Positions 31,601-44,305 of a stretch of 64,000 nucleotides of DNA are shown in pieces. Origin of the DNA: Balanoglossus misakiensis (lineage: Eukaryota; Hemichordata). The DNA lies in assembly GCA_040954595.2 (NCBI GenBank), contig CM082577.2, positions 16,864,001 to 16,928,000 on the forward strand, given 5' to 3'. How positions within the stretch are numbered: position 1 is the first letter of the stretch; the number at the start of each line of letters is the position of its first letter. A model generated the notes under the pieces. That model had not been told where the DNA came from and did not search any database. It worked only from the letters and a program-made list of their open reading frames with translations. The position numbers were made by a program, and so were the translations under genes.

Positions 31601-34600
31601 ACCCCATGATAACTCTGAGCGTCGACGGTTAAATTTGTCCTCCCCAACATACCGGTAGTTGAGTTAATTTGCCTTTGCCGGGTTCATTAAAATGCAGCTT
31701 TGAGCTCTGTATTTTATAAAATTTTCTTACGTGCACCCCCTCCCAAACCCACCCCCTTCAATTCTCGGTTTACAATGTCTCCCAACACAGGATACAAATA
31801 CTTATAAAATGGGAGCGCTGTTTTTCTTTTTTTACAAGATAGATACTAGGTGATGTGTTTTGCTCTGTGAAAGAAAAATGGGGAGGGGGGGATTTCAAAA
31901 TTTTGGCAGTTCGGAAGGGGGGGATTTGAAATTTTTCGGGTTGTGTACGGGGGGCATGTGAAAATTAGCGGTAAAAAAAATTGAATTCTCCCGCCCTCCC
32001 CCCCCCTCAAGAGGTGTTTGTGAATGCAGCCTTATGGGCGATCTTATGTGACATTTCACCTACTTTTGCTTAGTGAGCATCCACAGCAGATGCATGCAGT
32101 TTTGGCGCGGGGGGGGGGGGCATATACGGATGGGATCATAAAGATATACCAAAGGCGGGGTCACCTGTTGCACCTGCCTAAGTCATTGATTTTGTACATT
32201 TAATTGGACACTAACCAACAGGGCAATAGGTGTGGTTTTTGTTCCACAGGGACGAATGTAAGTGTCAGTTTGTTTTTGCCCAAATGTATAAGTTGATTTG
32301 GATGACCTCTGTCGTACAGTGCCATATCTCAGCCCGTTGTACAAGTGCAGCTTTGGTATTCGGAGCGAAACTATCATGAAATGCCAAATACAGGCGGATA
32401 CCTGCGACACCTGCTTGATTCATGTATTACGTACATACCTAATGGTAGGCAAAGTGAAAGGGCTGCAAATGTAGGATTTGTTGCACATGACATAAACAGG
32501 AATGAACATTTTTTGTCAAATTTTTGGGTGACATCAGGTGTCCATTGACCTGCTTTCCATATGTTAGCATGCACATCATGTATAGCCAGGTGTTTGGAGG
32601 GGTCGGGTAGGACCCTCTGCGTCATGAAATGCTAAATTTTAGGGGCTACCTGTAACTTACTTGCGTAACTCATTATTATGGCCATATCTAATTTGACAAA
32701 CCCAAACAGCGAGGATTTTCCGTTGTCTTGAATATGAACCAAATAAGAATCCTAATTTTTGGCCCAATTTTTGGATACCCTCAGCTGACCTTTGAAGTAA
32801 TTGAAGTACTTACAACGTAGAAGTTCACCTTTGATTGTTGTCTTTGTACTTGTAAGACATCCATTTCGGGTGGTTGCCTACTTCCCCATATCTCCACATC
32901 CAGAGCAAATACAGCCTACGCATTTGAATGGTACAACCCTGAATGGAGTCTAATGGTTATTAACTCTATGCTTGGGCCCCTTCAACGCTGCTTGCAGCTT
33001 TAATTTCATTCTATCATTGCCTCTTGACACCGATGCAGAATCATGTGTGCAAACATACTTCAAATAATTCTGATCTCAATTTTTATTGCAAAGGACGGAA
33101 CATTCCTGATATTAAGGGGTATAACATGAACGGGTTTGAACCCACATAAAGCGATAATATCGTGGTATTACACCATTCTATGGATAATATGCGTTGTGTA
33201 TTAATAAAGTCATGACATTGAACCTTATATGCATGGTACGTGGATACACAAAATACAATATTTTGTCTCTGACAGATGACGGATACATTGGTTGCTATGG
33301 TAGACTTCAAGACAAACAAATACCCGGATTTGAAGTCATGGATGACAGTTCAATGACAATTCAGGCATGCTTAGATTATTGCCGCGATACAGGTAAACCG
33401 TATGCCGGACTGACTAGAGCTACAAGCTGTTATTGCGGAAATGACGTCGCATTTTGGGGTAGTGATGAATCATGGGATGCCTGTACAACAAGGTGTGGTG
33501 GTGATGTGAACCAAGCGTGTGGAGGACACCACCATGTGTCAGTTTATTCAAGTATGTACCGATGCAGTGTATTTCTTAATATGCTGACTGTATATATTAT
33601 GGTGGACATATAAACACTTCACCGTCAAATAAGCAACCCTATTTCACCAACAATCTGCCATGTGTACACATGTATATTCAATTTCAAGGCGTGTGTAGTA
33701 TATCTCCAAGACACCATATAGGGTGCGGCTTTGGATACAGTGTAATGATACAATTGACACCATCGCAAACAATGTGTTTACACCATGGCAAAAATGCGTC
33801 GTTAATTTTTATCACTTTTTTATTTAACGTTACTTTTCCAAGTAAACATCATGTATTGGTTGGTTGGGTCTCCATGAACAGTGGTGTGTTCATAAACAGA
33901 AAAGTCGCATAGGGACTTCTTTTCTTTCCATTTCAGCTGGCGTTGGTGCCTGTGGTGGCAACATTAATATTACCAAACCATGGACAGTCTACTCGCCAGG
34001 TTTCCCCGGCAACGTTTCGCGCCATACTGACTGCACCTGGAATATCGACGCCCTGCAAGACATGTCATTGAAGTTAGAGTTTATTCTTTGGGACGATTCA
34101 GAAACACCGGATTTATTACGGATTGAAGAAGACTTCCTGGGTCGCCGTCGGGAGTTAGAGTTTACTGGGTCGGTTGTGACGTCATGCTCAAGCGGAATTG
34201 TGATCCAGATGCGCAGCGGTGTAAACACTGCGAGAGCATTCACCATTGAGGTTACAGGTATATATTTGTTTTCGTACTCAGAAAGTCTTGATTGGTCTAT
34301 TATTCGTGATGCTTTTATACAATTTTCAATCACAGGTTATGTAATATTAACCTCGGCGTTGCTTCTGTAGCAGTTAGGTTTGACCAACAGGCAGGAACCA
34401 AGACATGTTATCTTATATGTTGTCTTTGTAATTACACTATGTTCCCTTCTTGTCTTTAAAGCGCCATTTTGCCGGATGCCATTAAATCCAGATTTGACAA
34501 GGCATTTTGACATTCACTTCAGTTGCCCTTTTTCCGTCGGCGACAACATTTCCATCAGCTGTCACACTGGTTACTCGCTGGCCTCCCTACACAGCACCAT

Positions 34601-37530
34601 AGTATGCCAAGAAGGTGGATTATGGAACGATACAATTCCTTATTGCGAAGGTGACAATTATTTGTTACATTGTTTTCATTAATGGTACAAATTTACTCAC
34701 GGTTCCCAAAGAAGATTGACATCTATGTGATCAGAGATTTTCGTGGGGAAGCCACGCAAAAAAAGTTCGCCACCAAACGGTCATTCGAAGACAATGACAC
34801 GCCCATTTAACCATTTAATACAGACATCAAGTAATTGGTGGGAAGAATATAAACATGTTCTGGTTAAATTATTGTTTCTGATATAATGACACTAAAATAG
34901 TATATTTTAATAGTAATAGAGTGCGATGCACCAGGAAATGTGGACAACGCATACATGGAAGGCGCATCTTTCCATTATCAGAGTTGGGTGAAATACATAT
35001 GCCATGTAGGATTCACTGGTGGCGGCGAGATATCATGCACCGCGTCAGGTGTGTGGACCAAACAACCATTGTGTAGCCCAATAGGTAAGGGAGACTATAA
35101 ATGATTGAAATGTTCTTGTTTATATGAACAGCAGTAACAAAGAAAGTGAAAGATGAAATTTCACGAGGTGACCTAGTCGCATGGAGTAATTGTTATTAAA
35201 ATGTAACAATTCATTACATATCTCTGTTTTCATTGTGTATGTTAGAATGGACAGATATGCCATAAAGCAGTGGTAAACGCACTCTAAATACTTAACAACA
35301 TAAAAATAGTGGATATAATATTACATGAAACATATGAAGTGATCATGTATTGCTTTTAAGACTGTGGTAACCCTGGTACTGTGGAGAATGCAGACAAGGA
35401 AGGTGGCAAATACACATACAACCATACAGTTTATTATCATTGTCATCAAGGTTACTATGGGAACCAAAGCATGGAGATAACATGCCAAGAAAATGCAACC
35501 TGGACAGACAAGCCAGGATGTGCCAAGATCAGTAAGTCTGTATTAATTTATTGTCAAGAAAATACAATATTCGTGGCAATATTCCTCTTCTAGAGAATCC
35601 AAAAATATATTGCCACCATCTATGGTTTTTATCATATCAAAACATAACATGGTGTTCAGAGATTTCAAATACCAGTTTACTGATGTCGGTTTCTTGGCTT
35701 GTCAAAGAAACATTCAACTCAGTCTATGATTTTAGCGCCTCGCAAAAATTCTGATTTTCTCTGTAAAAATGTTTAGTAACAATTCGTTTCAATTGTTAAT
35801 AGATTTTAGAAGTAATGATATCAATGCCAAGTATCTAATAGTGTTACAATATTATTGGTAATTGCTTCATAATAACTTTAGGTTATTCATCGTAACATTA
35901 TATTATAGATTGTGGAGATCCTGGCCTTGTTGAGAATGCAGAAAACGTAGGCGGCATATATGCTTTCAATGACAGTGTTACCTACAATTGCCATGAGGGA
36001 TATTTTATTAATGGAAGTAGCATGATAACCTGTTTGGAAAACTCGTCCTGGACAGAAAAACCAACGTGTATTTGGAATGGTACATCATTCTATTAACTCT
36101 CCAGGTTATAACTATGTCCATTACACCAACCTATGTTTCTTCAATACGTTTATTAGACACACGCAGAAATATACATAAACGAATGTGTTGTATTAAATTA
36201 ATTATACCGCACTGCCCAAAATCAATTATGTAACATGTAAAACGAAGCAGATGTAGATGTTCACGTTTGATACTATTTAGATGTCATTTCAGCCACAGGA
36301 CAAGATATCACAGTTCGAGAAAGCAATGGAAGGAAACGTACAGTTAACATTGGTAAGTTTTTTTCTGTCGCGGCGTACAGCGATGAACTTTCGAATGAAA
36401 GTGTTAACTGGTACTTAAATGGTACTTAAAGTATAACCTTGGTTTAATACACCGAAGGAAAATAGTAAGGATGCATGATGTTTAAAGCCAGCCTTCTTGT
36501 ATGGTACTTTTAGGTCTCATAGCTGGAATATGTTGCGGTGTGTTGACCAAAATCGCGATCATTATTGTGTTGTCCATCGTAATCCGCAGGAGGTAAGTAT
36601 GTTACCGTTAATATAAACATAAATCTGCATAACATGTATCAAACTAATGCGAAATACATTATCTCCGTTTCATTTCCCCCCAAAAGGCTAGCATGATTCA
36701 GATAAGAAAATAAATCATGTGATATACCAGGCGGTGATAATTTGTAATACCTGGCAGTCCTGTGGATCCGTGTTTGGTATAGCCACAAGTTGATGAACAA
36801 GTGCAGTTTGAACACGTGTTAATATATTTTTGATGAAAGGTACTTAACGTCTATCTGTCAATTGAATCTGCGAACCTGTTGCAAAGTGAGCGTAGAATTG
36901 TTATGCAATGAACGTCCAATTTCAACATATCCCGTTTCCTGTTTCAGACAACTCCAAAAGAAGAGAAGTTCGACAGATACATCTTTCAATAAACATCATT
37001 ATAACAGTTCCGACGATGAAACAGTGGTGAAGGACGACAGCAAGCGGCGGAAAACTGGAGCTACTACAATTCTGACCAATGCGGTGGAAATGAAGAAGGC
37101 TCCGTGTGGAAGGAATGTGTCCACTTCAAGCACAGTGACAACTGACTGTGACGACGGAGGTTTTTCAGGAATGGTGGAAAACATCGCTTATGAATCATAT
37201 GACGACATCAGCAAAACAGAAAATACAAACAGGTGTGGAGTCAATCATCCAAGGGCAGGGTGGCATCGCGGATACAGACCTGGCAGTAAATTTATGTACT
37301 GTCAAAGCGGAAATACTATCCTTAATTATGGAAATGACGCATTTGGAATGGTTGACAACGTGTTGTACGAATCTGTTGATGGAAGTGACGATGGTGATGA
37401 TGTGTATGCCGAAATTGATGATTTAGTGCTCAGAGACGACAACACGAGAAGCACCGAAAACATTCCTTGTGAATCTCAAACAGAGAATACATCAGCCGAA
37501 GTGTTATATTACGTATTAGAGGGACCTTAA
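25635..37530 (+). CDS. SRCR-WSC-CUB-four sushi transmembrane receptor (12 exons, 803 aa)
   Basis: Exons: 25635-25716, 28267-28413, 29624-29791, 33276-33551, 33937-34257, 34462-34650, 34920-35084, 35361-35531, 35909-36079, 36293-36352, 36514-36592, 36948-37530. All junctions are GT-AG and join in frame (2,412 nt). Residues 1-28 are a signal peptide. Residues 29-132 are an SRCR domain over two exons (DSVRLVNGANKYEGRVEVY, ILCRELG). Residues 133-224 are a WSC domain with eight Cys (IGCYGRL, YAGLTRATSCYCGND). Residues 225-331 are CUB (YSPGFPGN). Four sushi domains follow (332-563, one exon each), then a short stalk, a TM helix (about 584-606) and a tail of about 195 residues. The tail has tyrosine motifs: NIAYESY, NVLYESV, DVYAEI and VLYYVL. 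Almost all introns are phase 1, as in shuffled extracellular modules. WSC and SRCR suggest glycan or microbial-surface binding and CUB-CCP suggests complement-like contacts. The ligand is unknown. Confidence 0.85.
26027..26110 (+). other. Short TATA-plus-signal-like sequence in intron 1
   Basis: ggtatatatgagg is followed about 50 bp later by ATGAAGTTTGTCACAGC, encoding MKFVTAALF and then a stop. It looks like the start of a secreted-protein gene cut short. It may be an alternative or relic first exon, or chance. Confidence 0.15.
29413..29532. repeat. 120-bp near-perfect palindrome in intron 2
   Basis: Left arm ctttacggccctgatacggg... and right arm ...cccgtatcagggccgtaaag pair over about 45 bp. 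The centre holds gcgccc...gggcgc and the motifs CCCTCGG and CCTCGGG. It is GC-rich against an AT-rich background. A DNA or RNA copy would fold into a long hairpin. Confidence 0.85.
30250..30900. repeat. G-rich MITE-like sequences in intron 3
   Basis: One end is visible, ttagggaccgttcagttttt at about 30252, followed by several G runs. No matching opposite end was found. A block containing gcagtttcgcaccctttatt and gtgggagggggacacccc occurs here (about 30410-30490), in weaker form at about 30775-30850, and again at 31450-31530 inside the next element, showing shared ancestry. Confidence 0.5.
31298..32034. mobile_element. TIR element with G-rich ends, in intron 3
   Basis: 18-bp terminal inverted repeats, GGCTGCATTCACAAACAC at 31301-31318 and the complement at 32014-32031, are flanked by TTA on both sides (31298-31300 and 32032-32034). 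The ends continue into G-rich (left) and C-rich (right) runs. It has split a diverged copy of the 239-bp repeat family, whose two halves lie at about 31180-31297 and 32035-32110. It carries no gene. Confidence 0.8.
32035..32960 (-). repeat. Diverged copies of the 239-bp repeat family in intron 3
   Basis: Recurrent blocks, inverted relative to 19.4-19.9 kb: cacctgcctaagtc / cacctgcttgattc / taacttacttgcgtaactc, and cctactt...catatctccacatccagagc. At least three decayed units follow one another. No gene was found. Confidence 0.55.
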
Positions 37531-39990
37531 TTTTGTAATAATATTACATTTAAAACAACATAACTTCTCACACAGTTTTGTTAATAATCTAGATATAAAC
37601 GACGACTGAGAAAACAGTAATGCAAATGTTATTAGTGTTTATAACCATCATGCAAAGAGTAACATGTTTACAATCGTCTGATGTTGAAATGATACCGAGT
37701 AAAATAAGATTACGCTAAAAAAGTTATCTCAGTATGTTTTCCATCCATATATTGGTATATTTTAGTGAGGGACGTCCGTAACACTCATATGAGCCACGTC
37801 ATTATGTAAAACTTGTAAATAGAATTTATGGCTTATTTGGGACTCTTCCACTTTTATATAAAATGAGAGATCTCTGTTTTAAGCAATGTATATGTGACTA
37901 TTCTCTAACAGGGAAAGGGTCTGGAGAAATAATATAACATCCATGAAAATAATCAATGCAATGTTTCCTTGACAACTGCGATGGCATATTGTGAGGCTGC
38001 TCTTCACAAGACGGCATCAACATTCTGCAGTATAAAGTTCAGTGCACGACAATGTTTTTTTCTGGATAGCAAAGAATACTGTAACGTCCTACTGAACATT
38101 TTCATCAGAATTGGCAAATCATTTTCAGTCTTTTCACGCTTTTCACGCTACGTCCCTCTGAATACATGGCGTGTATGACTCGAGGATGGAATAAAATGAC
38201 TAATTCATGCACTTGTCATGTATTATGTACATGTATAGTCAAAAATCAAATCAATTATCAAACTCAACATGTAGAAGAAAATGTGTTAGGTCATTTAAGA
38301 ACCACTGGCTGGGATAACATAGGAATCATTATCAATGCTCAGAAGATCAGTTAGCAGTGAAACCAATTGTTCAGTATTTGTCATTTTGCCTTAAAATCGC
38401 ATCATGTATTAACGACACGTAATAATGCTGAATCATAATGCTGAATAAATCAATACCTTTGACACTGACTAGGGTGGTGAACAGATTATTAATTATGGAT
38501 TAGGGTTAGGGTTAGGCGTTTTGGGACATTACACCCCGATTTGGACTAAACCGTTATCAGTGTCTAACAAGGGGCTGAAAACGGTTTAGTGCGAATCGAC
38601 GTGTAGAAGCAGGATCTGAAAGTGTGCCCCAACGGTAATTTTTACAATATAGAAATAATGGACGACACCCTGACCATAAACGTTTGTGGTCATGGCGGAG
38701 TCGGTTATTTCCATTATATTACCAACAAACTCAAGAAAACCGTCAAAATTTACGAAAATGTCCCACTGGGGGCCCCTGAACTTGTGTTACGCAAAACGAT
38801 GTATTCACTGAACTTTTTGCTAATATTACTATTCAGATTTACGGGCATGTAAACAAACCATTACTGAGTATTTGTGGTCAGTAACGTCGTTCATCTCGAC
38901 CAATGAAAATGCGACTCACAGGCCATGGTAATATAATAGTAAACAATGCGTACCGGAACCCGTTAGGTTTTCGAAAGTTAGCCAAATGCAAATAAAACGA
39001 GATTGCTTATTGGCTTAAATAAGCCACAGTTAGACCACTGAGATGCAGCTATATTCATGGGGAAAACTGTTTCGGGTGCTTCCACATCGTTTGAGGTGAG
39101 CTCTTGCTGACGAATCTCGCTAACTGTCACCATCTCGATCACGTGATTTAGCTAAGGATCGAAATTTTACCTGTGAAGCTGCAAATTGTGGCGTAATTTT
39201 TAAATTTAAAAAGTAGAAAAGTTAGCTCTTGCGGCGACGATTGATATAGAAAAAATGGCGACGTAGGCTCAGTCTGCGCTCATGTATTGCGTTTTGAATA
39301 ACGGCAGGTCAAATTCATATGAACTACGTATGAAAATGTTCGTATTTTCAGAAAGATTTTCAGTTTTCACACTTATCGTCACATGCATCATGTGACTACG
39401 GGTATCAACTTTGCAATTTATCCAGTAATTTTAAAAGTTGGTCAGTAATTTGGTGGTTTTAGCTGAAGAAATCGACCCCTCACAAAATGGATTGTTGTTG
39501 CCATGGTGACCATTTCAATTTTTTACGTGCGCTGTTTGCTATTGTAATGGTGACATTTGTAAATAAAATAAAGTAGAATTTTTTCAAAATATAATCGATA
39601 TTCCATATGTGAAATTATGCTTTTGTAGCTTACAAATTGGTAGATATTATTATTATTATTTGATTTTTCATATCTAGCTTGCAATAATATTACCTGTCGT
39701 GGCCAATATTGATGACAATGGTACGTATGAAACGGAACTGGCGATTCAACGTAGGGCAGTGGCAGATGAACAGAAAGAATATGTGGGCTGAGATACTAAG
39801 TTGTATGAAGTAAAATTTCAATGAAAGACACTGCAATATTTACCTTGTAGGCACCAAATGCAATGATTCCTTTGCTGGCAATGTGCATAAGATTCATGAC
39901 AACATTTTTCAGATGTTGGTCAACTTTGGTACATCATATTGAAGAAAATCCTGTTCTCTCAATTTCCTATTTGACTTAACATTTTCTTTC
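37531..39990. other. 3' flank of the receptor; no further gene
   Basis: AT-rich non-coding DNA. A telomere-like ttagggttagggttagg occurs at about 38500. A short inverted repeat (ctaaaccgtt...aacggtttag) lies at 38550-38590, next to the telomere-like run. An AATAAA at about 38443 could serve as a distant polyadenylation signal. Open frames up to 76 codons have no recognisable content. Confidence 0.45.
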
Positions 39991-40089
39991 TTCACAGACA
40001 ATATTTATGAATCATAGCTCAAAGCAATAGGCTAGAGGGCACACTGTTAGTTTAGCCATTGCAAACTTTTAGATTTTCCCAATGAAATG

Positions 40090-42171
40090 TGTGTGTTTGT
40101 TGTCATACTCTTTACAAGGTAAATGAAGAACCTTCTATGAAGAAGGTGTGTACTGAGAGAGTGCAAGTATCTAGGAAAAGATTGCCAACACAACTGACAG
40201 AAGATGGTTGCATTGCTCTTTCTTCATCAAATATAAAGAAGAGACGACAGAAAACTGTTATGAAGCCCTATGCAGCCTGCATCGCTTGGACTTTTTGATG
40301 CTGTAACCAGTTCCTGTTCTGACAAAGAACTAACTGAATTATGTTCTGAATCAATTAAAGTAAAAGGACAAGTTATTCCAAAATAAGTAAAATATGAAGT
40401 CATGCAATTCGAAAACAGCCATGAAAACATGACTAGGAGTGTTAAAACATTATATTCTCATGGTATTTTGAGTGCCAGAAAATACATTGCTATTAGACAG
40501 GCCCAGCGAAACACATATATCGGAGGCGGGCCAAAAAACAACAGCAATGTTTATGAAAAACTGTCCAGTGCCTAGTATTTTGCCATACAAAACTGTGAAG
40601 GATTTTGTTAATAAAATAGATATTGGAGAGCTTCGAGATGTTTCTGAGTTGTGTGAAATGCTTGGTCTTGAGGATGATTCTATTGTTGATGGAAAGTATC
40701 GACATTATGACTCAGCTGTTGTTAAACTGCCACATTTATATGTATTTCTAGCATCAAAAGGGTTTGTAAATATGCGGGATTTTTATGATGGAGATGTGTA
40801 CACATTCAAAGTTGCTATTGGGTGTGATAGAGCCCCATTTGGGAAACACAGTAATTCAATGTCCTGGTTGATCAGCTTTTTAAATATTGGAGAAAGAGTG
40901 GCGTCCCCGGATGATAATCGTCTTCTTTTCGGTGCTTCATGCACCGAAACCCATCCAGTGGTGGAAGCGTACATTAAAATATTGTTATGTGACATTGAGA
41001 CGGTTGCAGACAAAACATATGTAATTAATGGGAAACCATGCAAGTTTGAAGTGGCTGCTGTTCCTTCAGATATGAAATTTCTTTGTTTCATTAGGGGTGA
41101 GTTGTCTAATGCAGGTAGGTATTTATCAACGTTTGCAAATGTATCATGAGAAACGAAAACGATCATGGGAGGAAAAATTGGGGAAACGTGACATAATAGG
41201 GGAATATAAAGACGAATTAAATGTTGCTGAAGAGGTGGCTAAGGAGAAAAACAAACTAAAGTCAAAAATATTGAAATAAACCACAGTGAGAAATAAAATT
41301 ACCAGCTTCATATCAACCTTAGGGTCTCGAAAAGCATTTCCACCATTGATTGGTGTACACATTGATAAGGCTAAGGCTGAAACACTCCATCTCAATAACA
41401 ATGCACGGGGTTATTTGTTTGAGGAAATGTTCACATATGCATTGGCATTGTCCGCAAGCGATATAAAGAAAGCAAATGATTTCGCTGATTTACCCAAAAC
41501 TTCTATATTCAGCCAGTTTGTAAGGTGTTTATGGAAACCTATTAACAACAAACGTTTATGTAATAAAATTCTGAGATGGTTCCGTGGTGATCGGAAAAAA
41601 TCTAAATATCACATATCAGTTTACAGGGGATGATGCAAGGAAACTTTCACAGAATTTCATATCATTGATTGTATGTTTTGATCCATTGAAGGCTATTGAG
41701 AATCATCAGTTGAAAGTGCATGTGTTTGCATACATTGCACTTCAATTGCGAGAAGCACGCAGACTTTTCTGTAAAATCAATGTAACACAAGATGACTTGG
41801 ACAAACTCGAAATTCGTTGTACAAAGTATTTTAATGCCTGTGCTCTATTCCTTGGTCGTGTTACTCCAACTACGTGGACCATTGGTTATGCTGTTCCCCT
41901 ACATGCCAGGGAAATGTATAGTGCATTTGATTTTGGTCTTGGAATTAATTCCTTGCAGGGCCGTGAGGCAAAGCATGAGCGTTTGAATCTTTATAGCGTA
42001 ACAACCAGTCCAAAAAATAAATGGATGCAAATTTTCCGGCATGAATTTGTGATTCTTATCTGGCTGCGATTTCTTAGTCCTGCTTCAGATAAATATAAAC
42101 CTTCCAAACTTAAATATAAACCAAACCATGTCAATTATGAGGATCTCGATCGAATATTGCCAATGCGGTAA
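40090..42171 (+). pseudogene. Decayed gene resembling a DDE-type transposase of unassigned family
   Basis: Four adjoining frames on the plus strand read as one protein of about 600 residues. An N-terminal part, about 40,100-40,580, has stops. A middle part, 40472-41149, includes LPYKTVKDFVNKIDIGELRD, VAIGCDRAPFGKHSNSMSWL, RLLFGASCTETHPVV and GELSNAGRYLSTFANVS. Then come 41150-41633 (one TAA at 41277-41279) and 41584-42171, with TIGYAVPLHAREMYSAFDFG, GINSLQGREAKHERL and MQIFRHEFVILIWLR. Blocks like these occur in uncharacterised proteins repeated in cnidarian and invertebrate genomes, in my recollection. The acidic residue in GCDRAPFGK and the Glu of GREAKHE are candidate catalytic positions. 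The last block loosely recalls the end of RAG1/Transib-type transposases, which is speculation. Two frameshifts and several stops show it is dead. Confidence 0.55.
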
Positions 42172-42675
42172 TAAGAAAGAGTGCATGTGATATTGATATG
42201 TTCACACCCAATAAGAAAAGGTATAGAGGATAGTGTTTCCTCTCACAAAATCAGTGCTAAATTGAATGGATTTTTAAATTGAAGGGCATTGTCAACTGAC
42301 ATAATGTTATAACAAATTCAAATTCAGATAAGAGACTCTGTGTATGTATTTTAAACTTGCTATTCAAAATTGCTAGTCAATTGAATATTGTTAATACTTT
42401 TTGTGTGTATACTAGAATTTTTCAGACATGTACATATTTTTCAAAAATGAAAGGGCGGTAAATTTCCAGAATATTTTCACTGGTTTTGAGACAAATCTTG
42501 GTTTCATCCATGAGATCTTGTGAAAAAGAAATGGTCAAAAGCTACTGCTACTATGGTTTTTATTGTTTGCATATTCCACAAACAATACTACACAATACAT
42601 TCCGAAAATTGACACTCAGTTAATCTGGATAAATAAACTATGGTTGTAATGTAAGTGCACAAGTTGTATATTTCT
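42172..42675. other. No gene recognised
   Basis: AT-rich sequence between the transposase remnant and the palindrome. I found no terminal inverted repeat pairing with the region before 40.0 kb. Confidence 0.35.
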
Positions 42676-42793
42676 GCAATAACCCCGCCGCAGGCGGGTA
42701 TACACGAGATTTGGGTACAATTCGAGAGGGTACAATTCGAGGAGCGAATTGTACCCAAATCGAGTGTATACCCGACTGAGGCGGGGTTATTGC
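42676..42793. repeat. 118-bp palindrome
   Basis: Left arm gcaataaccccgccgcaggcgggtata... and right arm ...tatacccgactgaggcggggttattgc pair over about 48 bp with a few bulges. The inner part repeats ggtacaattcgag. The design is the same as at 29.4 and 50.3 kb, but the sequence differs. Confidence 0.85.
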
Positions 42794-44300
42794 TATTATA
42801 TTACATCAACTTACAATTGTTTTTGTTGCATATCATTGTCATTTTCTTACCGAAACGGCGTCAGAAAGAGAAATTACGATCGTGGACCAACATGGCAACG
42901 ATGGATGTAAACACGAGGGGCCGGGATCGAGCATTAAATATGAAGCAGACGACAAAAAGTGACAAGACGGGCATCGCGCGTTGCAAAGTGACACATATTT
43001 CCAGAGTGCAGTTTCAAAATAAAACGTTCGTTAATTCAACAGAATTTTAATTTTATTTATTTGCGACTGTGGTTTAATCGCACATTTTGCTGCCACATGC
43101 TGGTTCAGGGGCCCGTTTTAGCAGTGCTATATTGATTATTTTAGCATCGCTGGATTGAGCTCTCGTACAATCATAATGGTGGACGTTAGCATGATATAAT
43201 ATAATATACAATTTTGTAATGTCATTGCATCAGTTAATAAATGATATGTCTTAAGGCTATGAACATACTATGTGAATACGTTCCATCTCATTTGCATAGC
43301 ATGGGTTCTTGCGTGATGCGCGCGATTTCGTCATAGTTCTCGCGTGATTCCAAAAATTGTATATTTGACATCGATATTTTTACTTCCAGGTTTACGAAGC
43401 TCTAAACAGTTTAGGGTCGGCGGGTTAAATTAGGGTAGGTCGGGTAATCGGAACAGCAAATATTTTTTTTATTTGGCCATATGATGAAAAATGAGCGTGG
43501 ATATTATCCCGATTCCAAATAATTTAATCAATGAGATGGTGCTAACTGCAAAGTTGGAAATACAAAGCTAACTGCACACTGCAAACAATGCTGCTGTCAT
43601 GTCTCCCAATTGTAGGTAGAACACGTTCTCGGGTGAGGGTGAGGGTGATTGATGAAGAGACGGGAACACGTGCGGAGTGTAGATTTAAACGCCGATGACT
43701 TTATTTAGAAAGGCCAGCCGTGGACATACAGGACAAGCCTGCAGTTCCGGCAGGACCAGCGGAACGACCGCACTCCTAGAATTCTGGAACTGAACTCCCG
43801 TTTTTACTAAGATACAGAATCATTTTTATAACACATCAAACTGCCCGCGTGGGGTCTGTACAAAACACTATTGTTCTTCGCCCAAGCTGAGAACAAGACA
43901 AAGACATAATTTAACATTTACAATAATGATAGCCCAGGCTGAAGAATTATACAAAGACTCTACTTCACAGTTAGAATTCCGACAAAGGGACAAATGAAAC
44001 TTGGAATGCGGGCTTCTGCATGGATGTAACTACATTTCCAAGGTGTGAACTCGCCCGCATGGTGTGCTGAGTTTCTCACGCTTTGGGTGTGTGACACAGC
44101 TATGAACTGGGCTTGGCTTCCCTACTGGGATAAACAGTAACCCTTTCACTGCCAGAACAAAAACGTTTGTGATCTGAGGTAGAGTTGCTCTTGGTGGGTT
44201 TATTGAGTTCGCATGGGAACGAATGGACTTATGTCTGTTGGTGAGGGAATCACTAAAAGGCTAGCTAACTGTTAATGCACATTATTTTCCACTTTTCCAC
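42794..44300. other. No gene recognised
   Basis: Mixed composition with a small (gggtga)n run near 43640. The stretch 43610-44280 is more GC-rich and may be an unrecognised repeat, but I could not find matching ends. Confidence 0.35.
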
Positions 44301-44305
44301 AGACG

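Noticed and set aside
34261-34370. Extension of the CUB exon into a TM-like segment
   Set aside because: The open frame continues past a good donor at 34258. Using the donor gives phase-1 continuity to the first sushi exon.
40090-42171. Calling the broken gene RAG1-like
   Set aside because: Only a weak resemblance in the last block. No RING or nonamer-binding region and no clear DDE triad could be verified.
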